From Chondrus crispus (taxonomy: Eukaryota; Rhodophyta; Florideophyceae; Gigartinales; Gigartinaceae): a DNA stretch of 64,000 nt. Both the position numbers and the translations under genes were made by a program. Below are positions 20,569-30,696 of this stretch, piece by piece. Numbering within the stretch: position 1 is the stretch's first letter; each line of letters opens with the position of its first letter. The notes under the pieces were generated by a model. The model did not search any database. It saw only the letters and a list, made by a program, of their open reading frames with translations, and was not told the DNA's origin. The DNA is taken from contig NW_005178719.1 of assembly GCF_000350225.1 (NCBI RefSeq), forward strand, positions 1-64,000, in the 5' to 3' direction.

Positions 20569-21601
20569 CTATTCCGAATACTCAATTTGAAAGAGCGGGC
20601 TTCCTTTCTCTATCATTAATTGTGTTAGGTTTGCGACGGAATGAAAACAAACAGAATGAAGCGCAATGCGGTGCCGGAAACGGTGGCCTAGTACATAAAA
20701 CTGCTTGAAACGACGGTTCACTGTTTCTTGTCTTGCACGAATAGTAGCCAAGATCTTACGGTGTTCCCCTTCAACATCGCTTCCTAGAAGGCAGGTGGGA
20801 TCTTTATAACCTTCATCTGCAACCACCTTCTCCCCGGCAGTAAGTGCAAACTTCATCGCAATTCGATAAATAGTAAGGTCTGGGTACAAGCCACAAGGAA
20901 AGGGGCCATGCGTCCAAACAATATGTCCGGTCAAAATACAAACAGCCACCTCATACCTCAATCCAGGGCCTCTGAACTTATGCGAGAACCACTGCGGACT
21001 GAATGGGTTTGGTTCGAATATGCGGAAGTCTGTACCGTCGACCGATACTTTGCACGCATTACTACAATTACCAGCGAAGCGGTTTTCCCATTTGATCTTC
21101 ATTGTCAGACGAATACAAGTGTCATGTAGCATTAAAAGTATATAAGAAATGAGTGCATGCTTCAAGTTAGTGTCAACTTCCGGGATTAATAATGTGTTGC
21201 AGATTATCACGTACGATTTTTAGATCCGCAATTAAGTTGACGAAGCACCACGACCATTTCCGGAATGTTTTCACGTCGACCTGGGCAATCGTTCTATGGG
21301 TCTCCTCGCTCCCATACACTTTTAAAAATAGGAGAGCCCATAAAAGATGCACGGGCCTGGACGAGGTCGGGCGAAGATGTCCTAATAGATGCCAGGTATG
21401 AGAACATACGTTCGGTGTGATACCGAATAGTGCTCGAAAGCGGGAGCTCTCTGTCCGCACACTCAAGCCAGGACTGTTCCGTATCATCCCACCAGCAATT
21501 TCCGCAAAACGAGACGGGGAAATATGCATTCTTTCTGGACACGACGTGGTTGCCGACAAGACCCGGTCACGGAAGAGTCTGCGGGCTTCACCACCGACCA
21601 A
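20569..21601 (-). CDS. PIF/Harbinger-type DDE transposase (DDE_Tnp_4), probably with one intron
   Basis: Two minus-strand frames (21601-21173 and 21210-20569) join in frame if 21097-21214 is an intron (5' GTACGT, 3' AG). The joined product, about 304 residues, reads KWSWCFVNLIADLKI directly into IKWENRFAGN. The catalytic residues are D in VSVDGTDFRI, D in VVADEGYKD, and E in RQETVNRRFKQF. GPFPCGLYPDLTIYR is typical of the multicopy algal and protist members. The N-terminus is uncertain: the frame opens without an ATG for the first 24 codons, so the start is ATG in RMHISPSRF or in an upstream exon. No terminal repeats were found around it, so this may be a domesticated or immobile copy. Confidence 0.75.
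21097..21214 (-). other. Probable 118-bp spliceosomal intron
   Basis: On the minus strand the segment begins GTACGT and ends GAAG. It contains a branch-like CACTAAC (about 70 bp before the 3' end) and stop codons in the exon frame. Its removal keeps the frame and restores an expected transposase segment. The alternative is a simple insertion or decay. Confidence 0.55.
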
Positions 21602-22488
21602 ATTTATATGGGATTACGAAGTTCGTTTGTATTGCATGAAGCGTCAAAAAAGCAGAAGGTACAAAAAATAATAAAGGATTCCGTGCTAAATATACAACTA
21701 AATTACTAATTTTGGCATCTCTGCAGCGTGCAAAAAGTACATCCGAAACTATCGTTTTTGCTTAACTTTACATGGCGAAAGTTTTTTTCTCTTGGTACTT
21801 TGAGGCTACAACACTCCTTTACTAAATTCTTGGGGCAATCCCGTGCTCGACAATTAACGCAAAAGCATTAAAAACAACTCCAGTTACCGCTGGAAGGACA
21901 CTGAAGAGGCGAAAGTATCGTTTTTCCCCGATAATATCGCTTAGTTTTATGCAATTTTTAAGCGAAAGAAATATTTGGTTTCGAGTTGCTTCACATTTTC
22001 ATAACGCGCTTGGGGTACTTCTGCAAACTTCTGCAAAAATGTAGGAACGAATGAACTCTACATGACTATAATCGGCACTGCAAAAAAGCTGTTATATTAA
22101 ATTCCTCACTCCAAACGGTACTATTTACAACTGCAGTAAAACATTAAGGCACCCCAATTCTTTGTATTGTTTGATAAATACGCTTCTGTGACGTGGCACA
22201 TGACCTGTCATGCACATTTGGCCTTCCCGCCAACTTCATTTCCGGTACAGCGGCTTTGCCGCGAGTTGGGATGCCGGGGTTTCCTCCGGGATGCTATGTT
22301 GGATTTGTCAGCGCGAGGCAATAGTTTTACCCTTTATAAGTAAACGTCATCTACTTACAAACTTGAGACTTCTCTCCCTCAACATTCCCTCGTCCTCATT
22401 GTTTTCAACCTACCAAGACAGCACCCCATTCTAACCTAAGTCTGTATTTTTTCCTCACGCCGCACCCTCTCTTACGAGCTCAGGGATC
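21602..22488. other. Intergenic, upstream of the two-exon gene
   Basis: AT-rich with no coding signal. TTTATAAG at 22333-22340 lies about 150 bp before the next ATG and could be a TATA box. Confidence 0.4.
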
Positions 22489-23438
22489 ATGGTTTCTGTC
22501 GGACGTTTGACCAAGAAGTCACTGGCTGTGCGCATGCTGCGTTCGAAGTTTGAGAAGGGGGAGGTCACCGGAGGTGAGTCACCGAAAGCTGTTTGGGAAT
22601 CAGATGCGGTATTCCAAAAACACAAGCTGGGAAATTTTCGTACTTGCTACAACGCCATGCGTATAGAATTTGGAAGCAAACCAATCACGAGAGGTAAGCC
22701 TGACTGGGAGTGTGACATTTACATGTGATTTATGATTGATATGTTTAACATTCAGTTGTCAAACTAATTTTTCTGTATTGTAAAGGCGTTGAGGCAGATG
22801 AATCTCGCGACAGTGTGGCCCTTGACCGACGTTGTAGTGCCACAGAGGGGCCTGGTTCTGCCTGTAAACGACGGGCGTCGACCGTATTTGTGGATGACGA
22901 TGAGGAGAGTGAAGAGGAAGAAGTGAATACTGGCGCTGGCGCTGAGCTGACTGCGGGAGAACTAGCATTTAAGCCATTGTTCATGATCTCTAGGTGGATT
23001 GAACGATCTACATTGACTAAGCGTCTGTGCGTGGCGATTATCTTGCCATCTGGAGTCGGCTCTGGTGATTTTACAATTACAGTGGTAGATGGAGGGCATT
23101 TTTTACAACTTGCTGTACGATGGCCGAAGCCTCTTGTAGATGTTTTAATTATGCATCGTTGGAAACTATCTAATCCGAGCAGTGGGTTTATGTCCTACCA
23201 TCCCTCAGTTATAGGATTCGAGTCAGCTTTAAGCGACCTCCGGAAGAGGAGTTCTGATGCTGTGGAGTCTATTGCGAGGATATCTTTACCGTTCGAGGTA
23301 ATCACGCAGGTAGTTTCGAAAAGCAACCTATCTTTCAAGGAGGGAGGTGGGACCAAAATGCTGTACGTTGACCTAAAGGCTGCGGCGGTGGATGAGTACG
23401 GTGTAGTGGCTGATACTGAGGAGTTTACTGAAGTATAA
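22489..23438 (+). CDS. Two-exon gene, unknown protein
   Basis: Exon 1 (22489-22693) and exon 2 (22786-23438) join in frame to give 285 residues. The start MVSVGRLTKKSLAVRML is the first ATG. Exon 1 encodes a basic module (LRSKFEKGEVTGGESPKAVW, then NFRTCYNAMRIEFG). Exon 2 begins with an acidic linker (DDDEESEEEEVNTG), followed by a globular part (LCVAIILPSGVGSGDFTIT, LQLAVRWPKPLVDVL) and ends at 23438. The exon junction lies at ITRG. I do not recognise the family. The N-terminal module, followed by an acidic linker and a folded domain, might bind DNA or protein, but this is a guess. It lies 350 bp upstream of the NB-ARC/WD40 gene on the same strand. Confidence 0.65.
22694..22785 (+). other. 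92-bp intron
   Basis: The intron begins GTAAGC and ends TATTGTAAAG, with a pyrimidine-rich stretch (TTTTTCTG) and a CTAAT branch-like sequence about 20 bp upstream of the 3' site. The exon frames are in phase across it. Confidence 0.75.
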
Positions 23439-23659
23439 AAGAGCTCAACATGTTTAGAAATAGGTGGCGGTAGAGTATCGTTTGTTTGGAACTTGTATTG
23501 CCAAATATCGAGTTTTCCCGGATCCCCCAGCACCCATTGCAAAACCTGTGCCTACTCCGTGGAAGGAGGGCAGAATTACAGTGACGTAATAAAAAGGACG
23601 GCACAGCCAAAAGAGGGCCAACCTCCTGCGCACCCCAACGCACAACATCCCCGCCCTGC

Positions 23660-23735
23660 CTACCTTGACCCATCACACGCCCACACACCCACACACACAC
23701 CCACGCACACACCCAGAAGCACACGCGCACCGAGC
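23660..23735 (+). repeat. CA-rich microsatellite upstream of the NB-ARC gene
   Basis: Imperfect CACACC/CACACA repeats end about 50 bp before the ATG at 23788, so probably in the leader or core promoter. Tracts like this change length easily. Confidence 0.75.
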
Positions 23736-23787
23736 ACGATCGCTTTGCGTGCCACACCTCTACTTTTCGTGATTTCAGTCAGCCATC

Positions 23788-26700
23788 ATGGATCCTGTCA
23801 GTCTCCTAGGCCTGACGGGCCCGATTAAAGACGCCATTGCTCTTATTCGTCTTCTCAAAAAAGTACATGATGCTTACAAGACCAACGGAGACTTGGCCGA
23901 AGACGTGCTGAAAGAGTACGAAGAACTGAAAGAATATACAGAACGCGTGGCACAAATTCCCATTGACGATTTGCAAACGCTTCACAAGAATGAAATACAA
24001 AACATTATTGATTCCGTGTGGAGCTCTGTCTCAGAGTTGGTGAAGAAACTTCGCCATGAAGTAAATAACCCAAGGGGCAAACTCAGTGCCTTGACCGCCA
24101 TCAGCGACCGGGAAGTGTTGAAAGAGCGCCAAGGAAAAGCCAAGGAACTCCGTCATGCTATGAAGGATATAAGGATGGAGCTGCATATAGTTGGTAAGAT
24201 AGACTCGCAGAGTGGAAAAGAAAAGTTCATACCGAGTTTTTCAGCTGATCATAACCCTCCGTCAGTGCACGTTGACTTGGGTTCTGTTGAAAACCATCCT
24301 GCTCCTGACACGTTTGAGAGGAAACTGAAAGCTGCTCTGTTGAGGAATGGAAGCACTTCACACGTAGGGGCAACGGCGGTTGGACAAGCCGGAGTCGGAA
24401 AGACATGTGCACTACGAGCAATTGCACATGACGAGGAGATTGTTACGCGCTTTCCAGGTGGGGTATATTTTTCAACTCTGGGGCAAGACGCAAGAGAAGG
24501 GCAGCTGAAACAAGAACTTTGCAATGCTGTCAAAGTGTCTGGGGGACGTGAAGAAGGGGACAAGTTATCTAAGGAGACGGACCTTAACGTTGTTCTAGCC
24601 GGGGTGCAGAGCTGGTTTACGAATCAGGTATGTCTGTTCATTTTCGATGATGTGTGGACGCGCAACAACAACGACAAGAAGGTTCTTCTAAAACTGTCTC
24701 GACTTGCGAACACTGCAGTGATCGACGGAGAGCCAAGGAGCAGGGTTCTGTACTCTATGAGGGATCCGAGCCTGACACATCTCGGGATGCAAGTGAAGTT
24801 CAGTGCGAGAGAAAATCGAGGGGAAGCTGCGCGCAATATACTGGTTCATACGAGTGGGGCGTCGTTTAATGAAATAGAGAATGAGAAATCGAGAGAGGCA
24901 TTTTGCGAGATTCTTGACATGTGCCGTGGGTTGCCACTAGCACTGAATATTGCAGGAGTTAACGTGAAGAAATGGAGAGGAGATCATGTTGAGGACATGC
25001 CAGGGTTATGGGTGTCATACTTACGGCAGATCGAAGAAAACAAAGAGCCTAGAGCGATAGGAACAGAAAAACCAGAGGACGAGTACGAATCGCTACACAC
25101 AATGCTTCGTTCGTCCATACGAAATCTGGACTCAAATGGGACGCGAGAAGGTCTATCATTTGGTGAAATGCACCGGGGATTGTGTGTGATGAAGAAACAG
25201 GATGTGATTCCTCTTACTGTTTTGAGAGATTTCTGGGAAACGGGAGATGTGAGGTCGGCCGAAAAGTATGCAAGAGAGATGAACAGCGTTGGGTTGGTCG
25301 ACATTCATCATGAGGTGAAGTCGAAAAACGTGGAGATAGGGGTACGTCTTCATGACCTCACGCATGATTTCGCAATTCATGAAGCCGAGCAGATGGAAGG
25401 CAGCAGTTGGGAACAAAAGTGGCATCGAAAGGCAGTGGATAGCTATCGGAAAGAAAGAGGGGTGTTGGAAGCAGTGGTGGAGGATCAAGGCGCTCAGGCA
25501 AGTGACGCAAGGGAGCAGTACTTTTTTGAGAATGTTTGCCGTCTGTTGTTGAAAGGAGAGATGATGACTGAGCTGCGTGGTTTGCTTGTTAGTGCGCGGT
25601 GGATAATCAAAGTTTTGTTGAGGAAGGCTGTGTGGCAACTGGAGGCAGCCGTGAAAGAGGTGACTGAGGTCTCGTGTCAGGGGACAGGGACAACTGGAAC
25701 CGCTGGAACCGCTGAAGACGAGGCGTTATCGACAATAGCATTGGTGATGAAGGCTGCGCGATTGAGTGCACCATTTTGCGACGAACACGTGGCAGGTATC
25801 TGCTTTCAGCTTTACGATAGGACGATGCACAAGCGGGAATGGAGAGACGTGGAGGCGTTCTTGTCGGAGATTAAGCGGTTTGCGCCCCGACCATGGCTGC
25901 TGCCATTGCGTCCATGTCTACCTAGAGCTGGTGAGAGGCTGTTAGAGACATTCAAGACTCTAACTCCTTTGACCAACGTGGCATTCGATTCAGAGGGTGC
26001 GGTGGTAGGATGGGCTTATGGTAAGGAAGCGACCGCCACAGCGTTGCAGGTATTCACATTTACTCAACAGGAGACTGTTGTTAAAAGTATTTCCAACAAT
26101 GTGTATGGGGGTCGGAGGTCCGACGAGGGAGAGACTGTGATGGATGAAGAACCGGAAACAGAAATGTCCAGGCTAAGTCAAGTGTTGGAAGAGGGACGAG
26201 AACCGGCACAGAGAAATCTTTGTCAAGATGAAGCATCAACAGAAGCGGCCAGGCCAACTGTTTCAGTACCAGAGGAACGATTGCAACGGACGGAGAGAAA
26301 GAACTGGGTTGCAAAAGTCGGGCAAGAAATTAGGAAAAAAGTGAGGGCATGCAACTGCTTGCGAAGAGGTTTTGAAGTTGCCTACACTAGTGAAAACGTT
26401 GTGCAGGACTCTGAATCACGGGTACGCAGCACGAGTAGACTTTCAGGGGCTAGTAGCGTTAGCGCAACTGGACCGCATGATAGTGTGAGCGGAGCCTCTG
26501 GAACTGAAAGCGTGGGCGGAATACCAGGATCTGAAAGCGAGACCGGACGTGTAGCTAGGGAGGTGACGGCAGCTTTTGTTTCTCGGAACAGCAGCCGTGC
26601 AATTCTTGGACACGACAACGGGGATGTCGTTGCTTTGTGTATGAAACGCAAGGAAGTCATTCAATGCTTCAAAGGCCATTTGGATAAGATAACTGCTGTA

Positions 26701-28314
26701 ACTATGAGCGAGGACGGGAAACGGGTTGCGTCAGGATCACGTGACAATACAGCACGAGTATGGGGATTTGAGACGGGGCGTCAAATCGGGGAAGCATTGG
26801 AGGGACACTCGGATTGGGTAAAGAGCGTGGCGATGAGCTGGGACGGGAAACGGGTTGTGTTGGCAGTTGACAGCACGGTGCAGGTGTGGGACGGCGACAC
26901 GTGGCGTCAAGCCTGGGAAGCAAAGATCGAACACGCGGGATGGATATCGAGCGTGGCGATGAGCTGGGACGGGAAACAGGTTGTGTCGGGGTCATTGGGC
27001 GGCACTGTCCAGGTGTGGAACGGTGATACGGGGCGTCAAGTCTGGGAAGCAACGCCTTATGTCGAGGATTATGACGTGAGCGTGGCAATGAGCGGGGATG
27101 GTAAACGGGTTGTGTCGGGGTTTGACTGCACGGTGCGGGTGTGGGACGGTGACACGGGGCGTCAAATCGGGGAAACAATTACCGAACACCTGGATCGTGT
27201 TATTAGCGTGGCGATGAACGGGGATGGGAAACGGGTTGTGTCGGGGTCACTTGACAACACGGTGCGGGTGTGGGACGGTGACACGGGGCGTCAAATCGGG
27301 GAAACAATGACCGGACACACGAGTCAGGTAACAAGTTTGGCGATGAACGGGGATGGGAAACGGGTTGTGTCGGGGTCACTTGACAACATGCGGGTGTGGG
27401 ACGGTGACACGGGGCGTCAAGTCGGGGAAACAATGGCACACCGGACTTGGGTGAACAGTGTGGCGATGAGCGGGGACGGGAAACGCGTTGCATCGGGATC
27501 AGAAGACAGCACGGTGTGCGTGTGGGACAGTGACACGGGGCGTCAAATCGGGGGAACACGGACCGAACACTCGGCTAGTGTAAATAGCGTGGCGATGAGC
27601 GGAGACGGGAAACGGGTTGTGTCGGGGTCACGTTACAATACAGCACGACTGTTTGACGTTGAGACAGGGGGTCAAATCGGGGCAACAATGACAGGACACA
27701 AGGGTCGTGTAATTTGCGTGGCTATGAGCAAGGACGGGAAGCGGGTTGTGTCGGGGTCACGTGACAAAACAGCACGAATGTGGGACGACACGGGGCGTCA
27801 AGTCTGGGAAACAAATACCGAACACACGGGGTGGGTAATGAGCGTGGCGATGAGCTGGGACGGGAAACGGGTTGTGTCGGGGTCATCGGACCACACAGTG
27901 CGGGTGTGGGACGGTGATACGGGGCGTCAAATCGGGGAAGCAATGGAGGCTCAGGCCCCTGTAACGAGCGTAGCGATGAGCGGGGACGGGAAACGGATAT
28001 GGTCTTGGTCCCAGGGGTTTGACTCTCTGGGGCCAAGTGGAACAGTTCGGGGGTGGAAACAGAGGTCGAGTAGGTTGGATATGCCAGTAGCCGGTAGCGG
28101 TGTATGGGTGCCGGAAACATGCGGCATTTGTGAGGTGAGCGACAAGATAATTCACAAACAGGGAGACGGCTCCGAAATCATACTGGCCCACCTCGAATGT
28201 TGGGCAACTGACTTCATGGTGAATATGGAGTGTGAGACTATAGTTGTTGGTATGGAAAACGGCTCGGTCGGTATTATGTCGGTTATCAGTTCTGATGACG
28301 ATGCGAGTCAATAG
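23788..28314 (+). CDS. NB-ARC/WD40 STAND protein (NLR-like)
   Basis: Intact single-exon frame, 1508 residues. Residues 1-120 form a helical N-terminal domain (SLLGLTGPIKDAIALIRLL) shared with the pseudogene at 11431. The NTPase follows: P-loop VGQAGVGKTCAL (near 198), Walker B-like LFIFDDVW (near 283), RSRVLYSMRD (sensor-like), CRGLPLALNIAG (near 380), then a winged-helix region (LHDLTHDFAIHEA) and helical repeats. A Ser/Glu-rich spacer precedes 11 clear WD40 repeats (about 950-1440, typical unit VAMSGDGKRVVSGS...VRVWDGDTGRQIGE) plus weaker flanking blades, perhaps 14 in all (two propellers). By family analogy it is an ATP-switched receptor that oligomerises when the WD domain binds a ligand. 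The WD repeats are unusually alike at DNA level. No signal peptide or membrane segment is seen, so it is probably cytosolic. Confidence 0.9.
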   Translation: MDPVSLLGLTGPIKDAIALIRLLKKVHDAYKTNGDLAEDVLKEYEELKEYTERVAQIPIDDLQTLHKNEIQNIIDSVWSSVSELVKKLRHEVNNPRGKLSALTAISDREVLKERQGKAKELRHAMKDIRMELHIVGKIDSQSGKEKFIPSFSADHNPPSVHVDLGSVENHPAPDTFERKLKAALLRNGSTSHVGATAVGQAGVGKTCALRAIAHDEEIVTRFPGGVYFSTLGQDAREGQLKQELCNAVKVSGGREEGDKLSKETDLNVVLAGVQSWFTNQVCLFIFDDVWTRNNNDKKVLLKLSRLANTAVIDGEPRSRVLYSMRDPSLTHLGMQVKFSARENRGEAARNILVHTSGASFNEIENEKSREAFCEILDMCRGLPLALNIAGVNVKKWRGDHVEDMPGLWVSYLRQIEENKEPRAIGTEKPEDEYESLHTMLRSSIRNLDSNGTREGLSFGEMHRGLCVMKKQDVIPLTVLRDFWETGDVRSAEKYAREMNSVGLVDIHHEVKSKNVEIGVRLHDLTHDFAIHEAEQMEGSSWEQKWHRKAVDSYRKERGVLEAVVEDQGAQASDAREQYFFENVCRLLLKGEMMTELRGLLVSARWIIKVLLRKAVWQLEAAVKEVTEVSCQGTGTTGTAGTAEDEALSTIALVMKAARLSAPFCDEHVAGICFQLYDRTMHKREWRDVEAFLSEIKRFAPRPWLLPLRPCLPRAGERLLETFKTLTPLTNVAFDSEGAVVGWAYGKEATATALQVFTFTQQETVVKSISNNVYGGRRSDEGETVMDEEPETEMSRLSQVLEEGREPAQRNLCQDEASTEAARPTVSVPEERLQRTERKNWVAKVGQEIRKKVRACNCLRRGFEVAYTSENVVQDSESRVRSTSRLSGASSVSATGPHDSVSGASGTESVGGIPGSESETGRVAREVTAAFVSRNSSRAILGHDNGDVVALCMKRKEVIQCFKGHLDKITAVTMSEDGKRVASGSRDNTARVWGFETGRQIGEALEGHSDWVKSVAMSWDGKRVVLAVDSTVQVWDGDTWRQAWEAKIEHAGWISSVAMSWDGKQVVSGSLGGTVQVWNGDTGRQVWEATPYVEDYDVSVAMSGDGKRVVSGFDCTVRVWDGDTGRQIGETITEHLDRVISVAMNGDGKRVVSGSLDNTVRVWDGDTGRQIGETMTGHTSQVTSLAMNGDGKRVVSGSLDNMRVWDGDTGRQVGETMAHRTWVNSVAMSGDGKRVASGSEDSTVCVWDSDTGRQIGGTRTEHSASVNSVAMSGDGKRVVSGSRYNTARLFDVETGGQIGATMTGHKGRVICVAMSKDGKRVVSGSRDKTARMWDDTGRQVWETNTEHTGWVMSVAMSWDGKRVVSGSSDHTVRVWDGDTGRQIGEAMEAQAPVTSVAMSGDGKRIWSWSQGFDSLGPSGTVRGWKQRSSRLDMPVAGSGVWVPETCGICEVSDKIIHKQGDGSEIILAHLECWATDFMVNMECETIVVGMENGSVGIMSVISSDDDASQ
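26640..28030 (+). repeat. Highly similar WD40-repeat DNA units
   Basis: Units of about 126 bp share long stretches such as GGGACGGGAAACGGGTTGTG and GGTGACACGGGGCGTCAA. Variation concentrates in the codons after the GH/EH pair and in the D-x-T segment (LDNTV, EDSTV, RYNTA, RDKTA, SDHTV). Two units have small in-frame deletions (LDNMRVW, DDTGRQVW). Confidence 0.9.
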
Positions 28315-28326
28315 GATAGGATTAGT

Positions 28327-29110
28327 GTGGTAAAATCTATTCTGACGGTGTTGTTCCCTGTGAGGATGCACATGTTCCAAAGGTATGGACTCGTGAATAT
28401 GGTGAAGTCGAACCACCTACGGATGACAGCGGGGGCTTTCTGCCGTGATCTTCGGATTGATCAACACGTGATCTTGTTCTTGTCAGACCGGTGCGGCCGC
28501 CACTGTCCTCCCTTGAATTATTCATGCTCCAAGAGCACGAGTATAATCTCTTCTTCATCCCGCCCCGCAGCCGTCCACATTGCGCGCAATGACGTTAAAC
28601 TCCGCAGCCACTGTCAAAAGCATGCCCAAAAGATTGACTCTCTCCGAAAAAGCAGCTATATTCACCAGCTCTGTAATGGTTTCACCGTGAGAGATGCAGC
28701 AACTCGTTTCGGTTGCAATCCACGAACAATTCAAAAGATCCGTAAGAATTCTGTACGAATTCTCAATGCTGTGCATAAAACCCCATCGAACACACAGTTC
28801 AAAGCACTCAAGGCATCTAAATATCCCGACATCGATGCCGCACTTTATGAATTTGTGCAGATTGCTCGCGGAGCAAAGCTGCCGCTCTCAGGCTCGGTTC
28901 TCTGCTGTCGAGCGTTGCAAATTAGGGATATCCTGTTGAAAAAAGACCTACCGAGGGCAGACGAGAAAGAGAACACGGCAGACGCTCATTTCCGAGCATT
29001 TTCAGGAAAGGACCTATGCCAGCAATGCGATCTTAATAGTTCGTTCTGTCAATAGTTCGCATTTTTGGGTCCTGGCAGGGGGGCGAACTATTGAGGGGTG
29101 CCTACTGTAT
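28327..29110 (+). pseudogene. Truncated pogo/CENP-B-like transposase and its right end
   Basis: The frame to 29055 contains a psq-type helix-turn-helix (YIHQLCNGFTVRDAATRFG, RTIQKIRKNS) and a CENP-B-type HTH (KYPDIDAALYEFVQIARG, ALQIRDILLKK). It breaks before any DDE domain. Beyond the stop, 29052-29110 carries AATAGTTCGC twice and ends GGGGTGCCTACTGTA, a typical pogo/Tigger right end. No left end is visible. It is an internally deleted copy. The first 80 codons of the frame do not look like transposase. Confidence 0.65.
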
Positions 29111-29225
29111 CATGCCTCTAGTGACACCGTCGCGTCCAAAACGCGCATGTTCATGAACTGTGATGGTACCCATACACGTACACACGTAGCGCACATCACA
29201 CACGCTCACCGGCTCATCCATGTCA

Positions 29226-29800
29226 GCTTGAGACCGCTACACTTAGTGTAGAGGGAGTAGGATCAGAGAGTAAAGAGAGGGTATCGTTCCTGCAACACAG
29301 TAACAGCTTCTGCGTGGGAGTTGGATTGTATGAAGCCTGAGAGGGGACTGCAATGCCGCGAATGGCGAGGGTGGGAAATGGGGCGGGAGGGCCGCCTCGT
29401 TCAAAGTAGCGGCGGTACAGGTGCGGAATGAGGGCAATCGGCTGCACTAGACGTACCTTGCGCACAGCTGGCTGCATAACGTAGTTGATGAAGGAACTCT
29501 GCGGAGCCTGGGGGTGGTTGAGGGCGATGATGAGAGTCTCAGAGAGTAAGAAGAGTCCCGTGCGAAAGGGGGCGGAGTAAAGGGCTCAGGGAGGAGAATT
29601 GCAAGGAGACGGAGAAGTGAGTGTGTGCGGAAACGGAGCCGGTCTGCGATATTCTCGATCTCAACGTTCCATCACGCCCATGTGTCGTATGCATTGCACC
29701 CTCCCGACGTGTCTCTCCTATCCAACGCCTCCGATTCCACCGATTCCACCGCCTTCAGTTGTGCGTACACCCTCCCACGAACCTCGCCTTTTCACCTCGA
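29226..29800 (-). pseudogene. Decayed minus-strand gene, unknown family
   Basis: Two minus-strand frames read like one protein. The first segment, upstream of about 29555, includes VYAQLKAVESVESEALDRR, a TGA, then WNVEIENIADRLRFRTHSLL. The second includes FLLSETLIIALNHPQAPQ, INYVMQPAVRKVRLVQPIAL and IPHLYRRYFERGG. A frameshift near 29555 and one in-frame TGA separate them. Composition is clearly protein-like, but I do not recognise the family. Similar traces may continue to about 30230 on the same strand. Confidence 0.45.
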
Positions 29801-30231
29801 CCATCACCAGTCATTTCATATTCCACGTTCTCTTCAGAAAGCCTCGCTTGCCGGCTCTTTGCAATAGGATGCCGTGTTCTCCTTACTAACAACCGTCCCT
29901 GTCTCGCCAGCTGAAAGTGGATGGCCGGCCGCTTCTCAAGCGTTTGATGCAGTCGTTGCCTCTGCAGGCGCGAAAAGCTACCAAGGGAAAGGTACGGGAG
30001 CGGACTTTCCCACGTCTACATGCCCATAGCATGAGGCTGCCCCTGCCCCTGCAGTCATCGTTTCTGGGAGAGGGACGATCAGGGATATTTAGGTCACTAT
30101 CGATTTGCTCGCGGGTGTAGAGAGGATGGTCTGTGCGGGCCTGGGGTGGAGAAGGCTACCGTTTGGGGGAAAGAGAGGGGAATACAGGGTATGTTAGCGA
30201 TGGAGGGTAGACTATTAGCGGGGGCATCCTA

Positions 30232-30696
30232 TTGCGCTTCGACATGCTCAGCCATTCTTATCCCGTTGCCTACCTAGCTGGTATACGAAACGTCTCTCTC
30301 CTCTTAGGATGTGTAGTACGCCTCATACGACGCCTCGCACCTGCACAGCCGCCCTTTCCACCACACGACCCTCTGATCCGACGGTTGGGCCCCCTGGTGG
30401 CGCACATTTACAGACAGGCCACACTGAGTCCTGACGCTGTCGACCCACTGTCGACGCACTGGAGCAGCCGCTCTTTGAGCTCCCTTTGGCGCTACTTCAG
30501 CGTCTCTTATGGAGCACTTACGGAGGATTTGTTGGTCATGGAGCTCTTGTGGGGAGTTTCGGTGTGTGAAGCCAATGGGAATTGCAAGAGCGCACCCTCT
30601 TCGCTGCTATATGGCAAGGGTTGGCCCAGACAGGTTCATCTTAGGCGCATAAATGGGCTTCTCAAGATGGGTTGTGGTAAGGTTTTATCCAGTTGA
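30232..30696 (+). CDS. Hypothetical protein, low confidence
   Basis: A 154-codon frame with some protein-like stretches (RLGPLVAHIYRQATLSP, SLSSLWRYFSVSYGAL). No motif is recognised and the start is uncertain. It may be a remnant. Confidence 0.2.
   Translation: MRFDMLSHSYPVAYLAGIRNVSLLLGCVVRLIRRLAPAQPPFPPHDPLIRRLGPLVAHIYRQATLSPDAVDPLSTHWSSRSLSSLWRYFSVSYGALTEDLLVMELLWGVSVCEANGNCKSAPSSLLYGKGWPRQVHLRRINGLLKMGCGKVLSS

Noticed and set aside
26640..28030. Regular repeats that resemble a CRISPR or satellite array
   Set aside because: They are in frame and encode WD40 repeats.
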